A stretch of 64,000 nucleotides of DNA from assembly GCF_011068285.1 (NCBI RefSeq), contig NZ_CP049616.1, positions 4,236,001-4,300,000 of the forward strand. Direction: 5' to 3'. Under the pieces are notes generated by a model that was not told the origin of the DNA, searched no databases, and saw only the letters and a program-made list of their open reading frames with translations. Positions 34,353 to 42,860 of the stretch are shown in pieces; the stretch's first letter is position 1, and every line of letters begins with the position of its first letter. This DNA is from Flagellimonas oceani. GTDB taxonomy: Bacteria; Bacteroidota; Bacteroidia; Flavobacteriales; Flavobacteriaceae. Made by a program: the position numbers and the translations under genes.

Positions 34353-35684
34353 TCATACTTTATCGGATTTTACAAAAAACTGGAAAATTGACATGCCCAA
34401 CAGAACTGCCAAGACAAAGGCCAATAAAATGGCCAATTTGGCCTGGTAAACATATGCCGGGTTCCTAAAGGCCAGATCTGCAATAAATATGGACATGGTA
34501 AAGCCTATTCCTGCAAAAGCTGCCGCCCCGTATAATTGCGGCCACGTTACTTTTTTGGGGAGTTTGGCAATTTTTAGGGCAACGGCCAAGCGGGCAATGA
34601 GCGAAATCCCGAAAAATTTACCGAGAACCAACCCAAGGATGATTCCCAAAGGCAATGGCCGCAACACTGCCCCAATATTTTCCGCTCTTACCAAGAGCCC
34701 CGTGTTGGCAAAGGCAAAAAGTGGTAGGACGATGTAATTTACAAAGGGTTCCAATACTTTTTCAATGGTCTGTAAGGGCGGCACCGTTTTTCGTATGGCC
34801 TTTTGTATAATGCTCACAAGCTCGAGCTGTTTTTTTTGTATAAAAACCGAATCCAACGAATGGGTGTTCTCGAAAGTATCGACGAGATTCCTGATGTTTG
34901 TAGTGAACTGTTTTTCCTTCATACCTACTTTGGCAGGAATGGCAGCTGCCGTAATGACCCCGGCAATCGTAGCATGCACGCCGGAAAGAAAAAACCCTGT
35001 CCAAATGCCCAGCAAACCGATTCCCCCATAAAATAGCGGGTTTCTTATGCCGATCTTATTGGCCCCGAGCAAAACCAAAAAGGAAACGAAGGCCCATGAA
35101 AGGCTTTCAAAAACAATTTGATCCGTGTAAAAGAAGGCGATGATCAATACGGCACATAAATCATCAATGACCGCTAGGGCCGTGACAAAAATCTTTAAAC
35201 TCGAAGGTACTTTTTTATTCCCGACCAAAGTGAGCAGTACCAAAGCGAAGACAATATCGGTGGCCATGGGAATTCCCCAGCCCGGCATGGTATCCTTTCC
35301 GTAGTTGAGGCAGATATAGATTATTGCTGGAAAAACGAGTCCGCCGATCGCACATAAAATGGGCAACAATGCCTTTCGTGGTTTGGAAAGTTCGCCCGCA
35401 ATAAGCTCCCTTTTGATTTCCAGGCCTATCATAAAAAAGAAAATGGCCATAAGGCCATCGTTTACCAATTCGTGCAGGGTTATATTTAGGTCAGCATTGT
35501 TCAGTTGTATGTTCAACGGGTATTCCCAAAAATCATGGTACTCTTTGGACCATCCAGTATTGGAAAGCACCAATGCGATACCTACGGCGGCGATCATGAG
35601 CATACCGGAGGACAGCTCGCCAGAGAACAGCGACCTGACCTTTGCCTTGAAGCTTTCCCAATATGTCCTGTGTTCTATTTTCAC
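34353..35684 (-). CDS. nhaA: Na+/H+ antiporter NhaA
   Basis: A 443-residue inner-membrane antiporter that expels sodium in exchange for protons, for salt and alkaline tolerance. Hydrophobic helices run throughout. The motifs IFFFMIGLEIKRELIAGELS, MATDIVFALVLLTLVGNKKVPSSLKIFVTALAVIDDLCAVLI (quoted here in two overlapping parts: MATDIVFALVLLTL and FVTALAVIDDLCAVLI) include the two adjacent Asp residues that bind the cation. The end has GAAAFAGIGFTMSIFIADLAF. It is longer than the E. coli protein (388) because of a cytoplasmic insertion near the middle (GMKEKQFTTNIRNLVDTFEN). It is monocistronic and converges on the tkt-tal operon. Confidence 0.96.
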   Translation of the reverse strand: MKIEHRTYWESFKAKVRSLFSGELSSGMLMIAAVGIALVLSNTGWSKEYHDFWEYPLNIQLNNADLNITLHELVNDGLMAIFFFMIGLEIKRELIAGELSKPRKALLPILCAIGGLVFPAIIYICLNYGKDTMPGWGIPMATDIVFALVLLTLVGNKKVPSSLKIFVTALAVIDDLCAVLIIAFFYTDQIVFESLSWAFVSFLVLLGANKIGIRNPLFYGGIGLLGIWTGFFLSGVHATIAGVITAAAIPAKVGMKEKQFTTNIRNLVDTFENTHSLDSVFIQKKQLELVSIIQKAIRKTVPPLQTIEKVLEPFVNYIVLPLFAFANTGLLVRAENIGAVLRPLPLGIILGLVLGKFFGISLIARLAVALKIAKLPKKVTWPQLYGAAAFAGIGFTMSIFIADLAFRNPAYVYQAKLAILLAFVLAVLLGMSIFQFFVKSDKV

Positions 35685-35761
35685 CGTTTATGATGTTTTC
35701 AGCTTTTAAAATTGGATGATATGATTGCCTTTGGCCCATAGATTGAAACACTGACGGGTGA

Positions 35762-36661
35762 TTAGTTACCGATTTCTTTTATGATAAAAAAGCCATCGTT
35801 CCCTTTGGATTGATAGAGCGGAAGAAAGATATGGCCATTGTGGCCGCTTCGTATCTGTTCATTATTATGGTATGCCAACAGTTGACCTTCCTTAACGGCC
35901 GTAAAATTCTTGAAACCGGGTTCCATCTTAAAATCGTCCTGTTCTTTTAAACTGTGACGATGGACAATATCGAAGATTTTTTGCTCAGGAGCATTTTTGT
36001 CCTTAAAGTTCTCCACGCATTCCGGGTAGCGGGTAATGGATGTCAAATCCAGACCAAGGGCTTTTTTTATGGCCAGCCAGATAATCCCTTCGTGGTTTGC
36101 AACGGCTGTTTCACTTTGGTGTTGTCCGCCTTCAAAAACAAAACCGGTAATGCCCTGACTGCTCAAATAATGGTCAATGTCCCCTTTGATCAAGTCGCTG
36201 AATCCCCTTACTATGTATGTGGGGAAGTTGCCTGCCCAATCAAGGTTGTCATTCACATCCTGAACGGATATGTAGGGCAGACTGTCCGATGAGGTCGTGT
36301 GGCAATCCAAAAAATAGCGTTTGCTATAATTTGTTTTGGGATACCGGTTCAATGCACCCATAATGTTGCACATTTCTTTTTGTTCGGAGGATTTGGGGAC
36401 ATCATTTTGTAAATTCTCACGGGTCCAGATACGGTTTAGGTCCTCATCAATGTAGCGTACATTTTTCTTTAGTGCTTCACGGTTTCCGGCAATGCCCACT
36501 ACGCAACCATTTATATCTGGTTTGCACTTTTGTAATTCTTTGAATATATGTTGCAGAGCAACGACCCCGCTGGGTTCATTGCCATGTATTCCTGCCGTGA
36601 CCAACAATAAGGGCCCGCTTGCTCCAGAACCATACTCTCCTATTACTCTAGCTGTTTCCAT
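35762..36661 (-). CDS. Succinylglutamate desuccinylase/aspartoacylase-family hydrolase
   Basis: A 299-residue zinc-dependent amidohydrolase or carboxypeptidase of the AstE/AspA (M14-like) family. The start at 36661 avoids overlap with the upstream gene. Zinc ligands are His26 and Glu29 in TAGIHGNEPSG and His121 in LDCHTTSSD; the substrate-binding NREALKKNVRYIDEDLNR and catalytic Glu177 in VFEGGQH are also present. The family cuts N-acyl groups from amino acids, but the substrate here is unknown. It lies 13 bp after the ATP-grasp gene, last of a three-gene operon with a QEGLA metallopeptidase, so it probably hydrolyses an amide made by or related to the ATP-grasp product. A 19-codon upstream extension is possible but not likely. 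Confidence 0.85.
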   Translation of the reverse strand: METARVIGEYGSGASGPLLLVTAGIHGNEPSGVVALQHIFKELQKCKPDINGCVVGIAGNREALKKNVRYIDEDLNRIWTRENLQNDVPKSSEQKEMCNIMGALNRYPKTNYSKRYFLDCHTTSSDSLPYISVQDVNDNLDWAGNFPTYIVRGFSDLIKGDIDHYLSSQGITGFVFEGGQHQSETAVANHEGIIWLAIKKALGLDLTSITRYPECVENFKDKNAPEQKIFDIVHRHSLKEQDDFKMEPGFKNFTAVKEGQLLAYHNNEQIRSGHNGHIFLPLYQSKGNDGFFIIKEIGN

Positions 36662-36674
36662 TTTTTTGTATTCA

Positions 36675-37724
36675 TCATTGCATGGTGGCCAACACCTTGT
36701 TGGACAAGTGGTTGCCATGCATTTTTTTATATGTCAACTTTCGTTCAATGGCCTTTATGACCGGTTCGGTAAAGTCCGGCAGGCCTATACTATCAAACTT
36801 GCTCAGTCCACCGGGACTCAGCACATTTATTTCTATCAATTTATCTTTTACAATGTCCAGACCTACAAAGAAAAGGCCATCTGCTATTAATCGTGGCGCG
36901 GTTATGTTTACGATATGTTGCATTGCATCAGTGAGCTTGCCACTGTTGGCAGTGGCCCCCAGGGCAAAGTTGCTTCTAAATTCTCCTTCGCCGCTCACCC
37001 TTCGTATTATGGCCTGTTTTCCATCCTGCTCCAATATTTTGCCATTCATCAGCAGTACACGTACATCGCCATGTTCTACCTCTGGGAGATATTCTTGCGC
37101 TATGATGTAGCCTTCTGTGGTGAGTGTGGATAAAATTTGATTGAGGTTTTTTTGGTTTTTGTCGATTAAATAAACGTTCTGGCCACCGGAACCTTCCAAG
37201 GGTTTCAGCACCATTTTTTTATCGTTTTCTTCCCAAAAGTTGAGGATATCCTCTTTTTTTCGTGTAATGATCGAGGCGGGCTTTATGCTCTTGGGCAGCT
37301 CCTCAAAATAGAGTTTATCAATAAAGGCATTGGATAGGGCATAGGCATCGTTTAGCACCAAGACCCCCAGTTGTTGTACCATACGGCCAAAGGCAATACC
37401 GGAATGTTCCGCCCATTCCCTTCCGGCTCTTTCTTCGGTAGGATTGTTCCTAATGAACAATACGTCCAAAGCAGTGGCATCTATCCGTTTCTTATGGGCC
37501 TTTTCGCTTTTTAAGGCATCAAGATATTGTTCAGGGGACTTGAATTTCTTTCCTCTCTTTATTTCTGTAGTGTCAATGGTTATCTTGCCCTTATAGTCAA
37601 GGTTAAAATCCCCTACACTGGCCGCGCAGACCGTATGGTCCATGTCGTGGGCCTTGGCCATTAAGGCCGATGAGGTGCCATTTTTTTCCGTGGCAATCTT
37701 ATTTAGAACGAAACATATCTTCAT
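36675..37724 (-). CDS. Glutathione-synthase-like ATP-grasp ligase
   Basis: A 349-residue ATP-grasp enzyme, distantly like GshB and RimK, expected to join a carboxylate to an amine through an acyl-phosphate. The ATP-binding strands are clear: KMVLKPLEGSGGQNVYLI, IAQEYLPEVEHGDVRVLLMNG, and the metal-binding end FVGLDIVKDKLIEINVLSPGGL. The N-terminal third (ICFVLNKIATEKNGTSSALM) carries the pre-ATP-grasp domain. No gamma-glutamylcysteine synthetase is nearby, so true glutathione synthesis is unsupported. Its start overlaps the stop of the QEGLA gene by four bases, showing strict translational coupling. The likely product is a peptide-like amide of unknown nature. Confidence 0.85.
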   Translation of the reverse strand: MKICFVLNKIATEKNGTSSALMAKAHDMDHTVCAASVGDFNLDYKGKITIDTTEIKRGKKFKSPEQYLDALKSEKAHKKRIDATALDVLFIRNNPTEERAGREWAEHSGIAFGRMVQQLGVLVLNDAYALSNAFIDKLYFEELPKSIKPASIITRKKEDILNFWEENDKKMVLKPLEGSGGQNVYLIDKNQKNLNQILSTLTTEGYIIAQEYLPEVEHGDVRVLLMNGKILEQDGKQAIIRRVSGEGEFRSNFALGATANSGKLTDAMQHIVNITAPRLIADGLFFVGLDIVKDKLIEINVLSPGGLSKFDSIGLPDFTEPVIKAIERKLTYKKMHGNHLSNKVLATMQ

Positions 37725-39607
37725 TGTTTTGCAATTAAGGTTCTTGTATGGGTATTGTCGAATACCATTTTATGTAGGGGCAGGCCCTGTTTGATTTTTT
37801 CAATCTTGGACTCAAAAATGGGGTCCAACAGGTATCGGGGTTTTAATACCGGTGATTTTAATATGTTCCTATCTGTCAGTTTTTGAATGGTTTCGATATG
37901 ATGGAACCCAAATTTTCCCGAAAGCAACAATTCCATTTTGCCCCCATTCCTTAAATAATCCACCAATCTCAATAGCCCTTTTAGGTAAATGACGTCCTTT
38001 AACAATCCACCACCTTGCATGATTCTGGAGGTGATGTTAAAGCTTCGTTCCTTACTAAAACCGTATGCTTTTGTTAACTGATCAAAAATTGTCTTGAAAC
38101 CATGTCCTTGAAGTCTGTACCAACCTGCCAGCACCCTCCCCGCCAACGTTCTAAGGCGATTGGTGCTCAGTCCGCCCGCCAAGTATTCGAAAAAGACCGC
38201 TAGGCCCTCCTGCATGGTATCGTAATCCGCTAAACCAACGCTCAACTGGCTCAAGGGTTGTTGTTTTCCGTTAAAATAGGTCAGTGCGTGTACGCCTACC
38301 TCGTGTTGTATCAGTGCGTCCGCTTCTTCTTTTCTTATTTCAAAATCAGAGGGAATGTAGAGGTCGCCTTGGGACACCATCATTATGTTGAGGTCTTCCC
38401 TTATATGTATCTCGCATTTAAAGGAACTGTTCTGCTTTCTTAGAAAATCGATTTCGTTTTGGGCGAGTTCTGCAAATTCCTTGGTACTTAAACAATCATT
38501 GCCATTGATCTCCGTTGATTTTTCGGGCAGTTGTTCCAATAAGTTTTCAGCCTCTTTTTTTAATGCGCTCCCAATGCTTCTGTACAGGCGAATACTGTTG
38601 TAGAAGAAATTGGGGGAGCCCCGCTCGTTGAGCATGGTAATCTGATGATCGAGCTCTTCCCTTTTTTGGCGGAAGATGTGCGACAGGGTGGGGTCTTCTA
38701 TCTTTTCGATTTTTAGATCGTACAGATTTCGCTTCAACAAATCGGGATCTATGGGCAACAAGCGGTAATGGTAATCAAGTAAGTTTTTGAATCCACTTTC
38801 AAAAAAGGTGTTTTTAATGTCATGGATATTGGATGGCGATACCAACCATAAGAACTGATATGAATTTTCTATATCCGAGAGCTTTCGATCTATATCAAAT
38901 ACCTTTTCCTTGGGGTGGCTTTGCCCAAGTGCATTGTAACTGGAAATGCCGCAAATGGTCTGAATACGAATGAAATCGTAAATGGCCCTTTGCATGGCCT
39001 CGGTCAAAAAATCATGGAATTCCCTAAAAAAAACAGGGAACAGGTCGTTGTTGGAATCGCGGTAGATGGGCGGAACCTCGAGCCCAATGAGCAGTGCCCC
39101 GCACTGTTTGGTCCTATTTATGCTCAACAGCGGTCTACGCCCTTTGGGATGCCTGTCCTCGGTATCCTCCATTCTTGTGTCAACTTGTACATTGGGAGCT
39201 ATCTGGTTGATTTTTTGGAGTCCATTTTCCAAAACTTTGAGCGTTTTGGGCAGCAAACTTGCAGGCCCCTTTATGGTGAAGCAATTGTTGTTCTGGGTGG
39301 CGGAGAACAATTCAAAAAGCAAATACGAATTGTATTCGGCGGAAAAGTGGTCCGCCAAGGCAAAAACCAGGTTTTGGTATCCCTTGAAGTTTTTTCGTCC
39401 GATCACCAAATAGCAGGCCTCGCTCAAAACGATCTCTTTTGTTCCGGCATCTTTGTTCTTTTTTCGGTAAATGACCAAATAGGGCAGACCACTTTCTATA
39501 TGCAACATTCCACCTCCGGGAAGTTTTAAATTGAGTTCCTCGGTTTTTTGCAGATTGTCCAGAATCTTATCTATGGATTCCTTTGAAAGGTCTTTTATTT
39601 TTTTCAT
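37721..39607 (-). CDS. QEGLA-motif (DUF1704) predicted metallopeptidase
   Basis: A 628-residue protein of the DUF1704 family, often labelled 'flavohemoglobin expression-modulating QEGLA motif protein'. The active-site signature HEVGVH lies near residues 435-440 (HExxxH zinc motif), and QEGLAVFFEYLAGG near 466 supplies the third ligand Glu. The animal homologue MATCAP/KIAA0895L is a tyrosine carboxypeptidase acting on tubulin tails, so the bacterial protein is probably a zinc carboxypeptidase. The N-terminal 200 residues form a family-specific domain (PGGGMLHIESGLPYLVIYR). It is co-translated with an ATP-grasp ligase and an AspA-like hydrolase. The substrate is unknown and the historical label is not evidence of function. 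Confidence 0.85.
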   Translation of the reverse strand: MKKIKDLSKESIDKILDNLQKTEELNLKLPGGGMLHIESGLPYLVIYRKKNKDAGTKEIVLSEACYLVIGRKNFKGYQNLVFALADHFSAEYNSYLLFELFSATQNNNCFTIKGPASLLPKTLKVLENGLQKINQIAPNVQVDTRMEDTEDRHPKGRRPLLSINRTKQCGALLIGLEVPPIYRDSNNDLFPVFFREFHDFLTEAMQRAIYDFIRIQTICGISSYNALGQSHPKEKVFDIDRKLSDIENSYQFLWLVSPSNIHDIKNTFFESGFKNLLDYHYRLLPIDPDLLKRNLYDLKIEKIEDPTLSHIFRQKREELDHQITMLNERGSPNFFYNSIRLYRSIGSALKKEAENLLEQLPEKSTEINGNDCLSTKEFAELAQNEIDFLRKQNSSFKCEIHIREDLNIMMVSQGDLYIPSDFEIRKEEADALIQHEVGVHALTYFNGKQQPLSQLSVGLADYDTMQEGLAVFFEYLAGGLSTNRLRTLAGRVLAGWYRLQGHGFKTIFDQLTKAYGFSKERSFNITSRIMQGGGLLKDVIYLKGLLRLVDYLRNGGKMELLLSGKFGFHHIETIQKLTDRNILKSPVLKPRYLLDPIFESKIEKIKQGLPLHKMVFDNTHTRTLIAKQ

Positions 39608-39721
39608 GGTTCATTTTTCTTCGTCAAATCATCATCCCATTTGAAAGTAATGGTAACCATCTAGATGTGTTGACGTTATTGGTTTAAGTTTTTGCTTGAA
39701 ACATTTAATGGGACACTTTAA

Positions 39722-40093
39722 TTAATTGAATTCTTCTTTTGAATGATCTGGATTCTTTTTCCAAAGTGAGGACCATCCGCCGCCATACCTATTTTTGAAT
39801 GTTATGTTTATGGATGAGAGTACAAGCACCGCTATGCCAACAACAATATCGCTGGCAATCGCAAAGGGCAGTTCGTACCCGAGCACGAATGGGGATAGGA
39901 GCAACCAAAGGCCGAAGGGATAGTTCCATTTTCGGACATTGTCGGTAGCCTCCCAAAGGGAGATGGTGGAAAATGTTATGATGATGGGGCCAACAATATG
40001 GCCGTTGTCCGAAGCTGCCGTTGTATACCCCAAGATGGATGGGGCCACAATAAGCCATAGCCCCAAGATTATATTTATGAATTTTGCCCACAT
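39722..40093 (-). CDS. SPW-repeat membrane protein
   Basis: A 123-residue inner-membrane protein with four predicted helices and two SPW-type repeats: LGLWLIVAPSILGY and FGLWLLLSPFVLGY, each with the W..xPxxLGY core of the family. The function is unknown. The C-terminal 25 residues are soluble and charged (KNPDHSKEEFN). It is last in a three-gene run with a VKOR-family protein (about 25 bp upstream) and an epimerase. The same grouping seems familiar from other phyla, suggesting a conserved unit with a redox or envelope role. Confidence 0.85.
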   Translation of the reverse strand: MWAKFINIILGLWLIVAPSILGYTTAASDNGHIVGPIIITFSTISLWEATDNVRKWNYPFGLWLLLSPFVLGYELPFAIASDIVVGIAVLVLSSINITFKNRYGGGWSSLWKKNPDHSKEEFN

Positions 40094-40117
40094 ACCATTA
40101 ATTATTTGATATACACA

Positions 40118-40681
40118 TTACTTTACTTTTTCTACTTCGGTCCTTATCCCCCAAAATACTTTCCATGTAGAGGCACCTGATTTTTTTGCCCGTTGTATGT
40201 ATTGGAGGCTGGCCAACATTTCGTCCATAGCAGGACCGATCATGGCAATGGAGATTATAGCGGATGCCAGGCAAAGGGAGCACCAAGCTGAAAATAGAAC
40301 AGGTTGGAAAACCACCAGCATAACACTTACAAATCCCAGAGGTCCAACGGCCAACCCGAATACGATTACGATCCAAGGCATTTTGCGCCAACGGGCCGTT
40401 CCCCCGATTACGCCGGCAACAGCATCTACCAAGTAACCAAAGGCACCGAGGGCCGCATCGGGTATGGGCAACACATGCGATATTTTTGAATTTAGTATGG
40501 TAACACTGCCATCCCCGAAAAATGGCTCCCAAACGGTATCTATATAGTCCAATTGGTATAGTGAGAGGTAGGTGGCAATGCCAAAACCAATAAGGGCCAG
40601 CACAACGATAGGAATGCGCTGGGACCATGTCGCGGGATTGTAATCCCAGCCAGGCGGTATGTGTTCGGTGGTCTTTTGCAT
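40118..40681 (-). CDS. Vitamin K epoxide reductase family protein lacking loop cysteines
   Basis: A 187-residue membrane protein with about four or five helices, resembling the VKOR fold: VVLALIGFGIATYLSLYQLD, ISHVLPIPDAALGAFGYLVDAV, FGLAVGPLGFVSVMLVVFQP and the active-site AWCSLCLASAIIS. Catalytic CxxC is kept (the only two Cys in the protein). The two periplasmic-loop Cys that normally pass electrons to CxxC are absent, and the usual first position reads ILNSKISHVL. It may therefore need an outside thiol partner or have lost quinone-linked disulfide formation. It starts five bases after the epimerase stop. Confidence 0.82.
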   Translation of the reverse strand: MQKTTEHIPPGWDYNPATWSQRIPIVVLALIGFGIATYLSLYQLDYIDTVWEPFFGDGSVTILNSKISHVLPIPDAALGAFGYLVDAVAGVIGGTARWRKMPWIVIVFGLAVGPLGFVSVMLVVFQPVLFSAWCSLCLASAIISIAMIGPAMDEMLASLQYIQRAKKSGASTWKVFWGIRTEVEKVK

Positions 40682-40685
40682 ATTC

Positions 40686-41750
40686 CTAGTCTAGATTGTT
40701 TTTCTGGTACCACACCTCGGGATCGGCCTTGAGGTTTTTTATGATAGTGGGCAGGGTATCCATGACCCTATGTCGGGGCTCCCAGTCCAATAGTTGCTTG
40801 GCCCGGGAAATATCGAGTTCGTAATGGGCCCCTGCACGGTCTATCATCCAAGGTTTAATAAAAGGATCGCTCACCAGGTCGCGCGCCCACGCACCTGCCT
40901 TGGCCAATGGGGCCGGCATTTCGAAGGTCTCCCAATCCTTGCCATGAATAAGGTTGCCTATGGCATCCTGCAATTCCTGATATGTTGGCGTAGATGGTTC
41001 TCCAATGTTAATGGCCATTGCATTGGGTATGCTTTTACGTTTATCAACGGTTTTCTCTATGGCGTCGACCACATCTTGCAAATGGACAAAAACATCGCCA
41101 TGATCAACATCTCCCGAATAAAAGTGGCTTAATAGGTCCTTTTCGTAGATACGCTTTATTTGCTGGGTGATTGGAATGGAATGGCCGTGATCGGAGTAGA
41201 TTCCGGCTATTCGCAAGAAAACGGCAGGAATATCGGTATTGCTCTTTTTGATGAGGTCCTCTGTCAACACTTTGGATTCGGGATAGCCCCAATTGGCTTC
41301 GGCCGGACAGTCTTCGTTGATCTTGATGCCAGGTTCTGTAGGTTTATATATAAGGTTGGAACTGGAAAACAAAAACTGGTCCACTTCAAAATCCTGCAAC
41401 TGTTCCAAAAACTTTTCGGTGCCCTTTACATTTACCTCATGATATTTTGGGCTGTCCTTTTTGCCAAAATCATAATAGGCGGCCAAGTGGACCACAGAGG
41501 CAATCTTTTTACCATAGGCATATTGGACGCGCTTTAGGGCTGATTGAATGGTTTTTTCATCCGTCACGTCAAAATTTATGCTTTCGGCTTGGTGTGGCGG
41601 ATAGGCCGGGTGTTTGCGGTCTAAACCGACAACTTTGTATTTATCCGATAATCTCTCTATCAACAATGATCCAATAAGGCCATTGCTTCCGGTTATGATG
41701 ATTACCTCTTTTTCAGCTCCAAAATCGGGATGTTTATTGTTTTCGTCCAT
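40686..41750 (-). CDS. NAD-dependent epimerase/dehydratase (extended SDR)
   Basis: A 354-residue extended short-chain dehydrogenase from the ATG at 41750; a TTG three codons upstream is an alternative. The N-terminal cofactor motif ITGSNGLIGSLLIERL (GxxGxxG), VVHLAAYYDF, SSSNLIYKP and the catalytic YPESK (YxxxK) are all present. A substrate-binding region follows, ending in SRAKQLLDWEPRHRV, typical of nucleotide-sugar epimerases. The family acts on nucleotide sugars or similar sugar ligands; the substrate is unknown. It is the first gene of the epimerase-VKOR-SPW operon. Confidence 0.88.
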   Translation of the reverse strand: MDENNKHPDFGAEKEVIIITGSNGLIGSLLIERLSDKYKVVGLDRKHPAYPPHQAESINFDVTDEKTIQSALKRVQYAYGKKIASVVHLAAYYDFGKKDSPKYHEVNVKGTEKFLEQLQDFEVDQFLFSSSNLIYKPTEPGIKINEDCPAEANWGYPESKVLTEDLIKKSNTDIPAVFLRIAGIYSDHGHSIPITQQIKRIYEKDLLSHFYSGDVDHGDVFVHLQDVVDAIEKTVDKRKSIPNAMAINIGEPSTPTYQELQDAIGNLIHGKDWETFEMPAPLAKAGAWARDLVSDPFIKPWMIDRAGAHYELDISRAKQLLDWEPRHRVMDTLPTIIKNLKADPEVWYQKNNLD

Positions 41751-42083
41751 AAACTTCAATTTTTTTATGTTGTTTTTCGTGTCCTTTTATAATCTTCCTT
41801 GAAAATCAGAATGCATTATGAAATAAAGGTTTCAATGGCGGAAGTGTTGACACTATCACTGAAAAAATTAGTGTTATCGGTATGATTTACAGGTGAGTAG
41901 TTTCTAAACCAAGTCGAAAATGATTTGTTCCCTTTATTGTCGTTGTTCGCAAAAGAAATCTTTGGACCATTGAAATATTCTGGTCTTGGGATACCGGATT
42001 TTAGGGGTTTTGCATTTTTTTAACACTTTAGACCAAACCCCTTTTCATATACCTCGTAAGTAAGGTTGTATTAACCATTTAAA
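41751..42083. other. Divergent promoter region
   Basis: 333 bp between the divergent epimerase and ferritin-like genes, AT-rich, presumably holding both promoters. I see no gene, terminator or strong repeat. A weak -7-like TAAGGTTG lies about 24 bp upstream of the ATG at 42084. Confidence 0.4.
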
Positions 42084-42839
42084 ATGAATCGCCTTATGAG
42101 AAAAAGTATAGTCAAAGTAAAACCGGTAAAGAAGGCAACAAACCGCCGGCAGTTTTTAAAATTGGGAGGCATGGGAGTTGTTGGTGCTGGCCTTTTGGTA
42201 GCTTGTAGCAATGATGATAACGGAATGGGAATGATGCCCGGTCCCGAACCAAACCCGAACCCCGATATATTTGATCTTGGTCAAGGAGATTTGGGTGTCC
42301 TTAATTATGCATATGCCCTAGAACAGTTGGAAGCTGACTTCTACACCAAGGTGGTAAATTCCTTTTACGGCAACATTTCCGATGAGGAGATGCAAGTGTT
42401 GACCGACCTTTATTATCATGAGGTTAACCATAGGGACTTTTTTAAGACTGCGATCACCGCAGCTGTTGACGGAAATACGGATTTAGTGCTCCCAACACTC
42501 GAATTTGATTATGGAGACCTAGATTTTGGCAACAGGGAACAGGTGCTAACCACTGCGAGCGTATTGGAAGATACCGGCGTGGCCGCATACAATGGTGCAG
42601 GTAGGTTGATAAGTGATCCGGGATATCTGCTCTTGGCAGGTAAGATAGTTTCCGTGGAAGCAAGGCATGCATCCGCCGTTAGAACATTGCTAAATCCTGG
42701 TTCAGCGGATTTTGCAGGAGACGATTATGTAACAACGGACACTGGTCTGGCCGCTGCTCTAAATCCATCGGAGATTCTTTCCGCGGTTGGTGATACAGGG
42801 TTCATAACAACCCCTTTCACAGCAAACAATTTACCTTAA
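42084..42839 (+). CDS. Tat-exported ferritin-like lipoprotein
   Basis: A 251-residue exported protein. The N-terminus has a twin-arginine signal (NRRQFLKLGGMGVVGAG) ending in a lipobox (LVACS), so it is folded before export and then lipidated. The mature part matches the ferritin-like DUF of bacterial stress proteins: YALEQLEADFYTKV, YHEVNHRDFFKTAI, VLEDTGVAAYNGAGR, KIVSVEARHASAVRTLL, with Glu and His residues spaced for a di-metal site. It may bind iron or manganese in the periplasm. A paralogue starts 21 bp downstream, so the two are co-transcribed. Metal binding is inferred from motifs. Confidence 0.85.
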   Translation: MNRLMRKSIVKVKPVKKATNRRQFLKLGGMGVVGAGLLVACSNDDNGMGMMPGPEPNPNPDIFDLGQGDLGVLNYAYALEQLEADFYTKVVNSFYGNISDEEMQVLTDLYYHEVNHRDFFKTAITAAVDGNTDLVLPTLEFDYGDLDFGNREQVLTTASVLEDTGVAAYNGAGRLISDPGYLLLAGKIVSVEARHASAVRTLLNPGSADFAGDDYVTTDTGLAAALNPSEILSAVGDTGFITTPFTANNLP

Positions 42840-42860
42840 ACTTAAAAAAAGATAAACGAT

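Noticed and set aside
36675..37724. True glutathione synthase
   Set aside because: No gamma-glutamylcysteine synthetase nearby and no glutathione-specific context; the ATP-grasp fold alone does not set the substrate.
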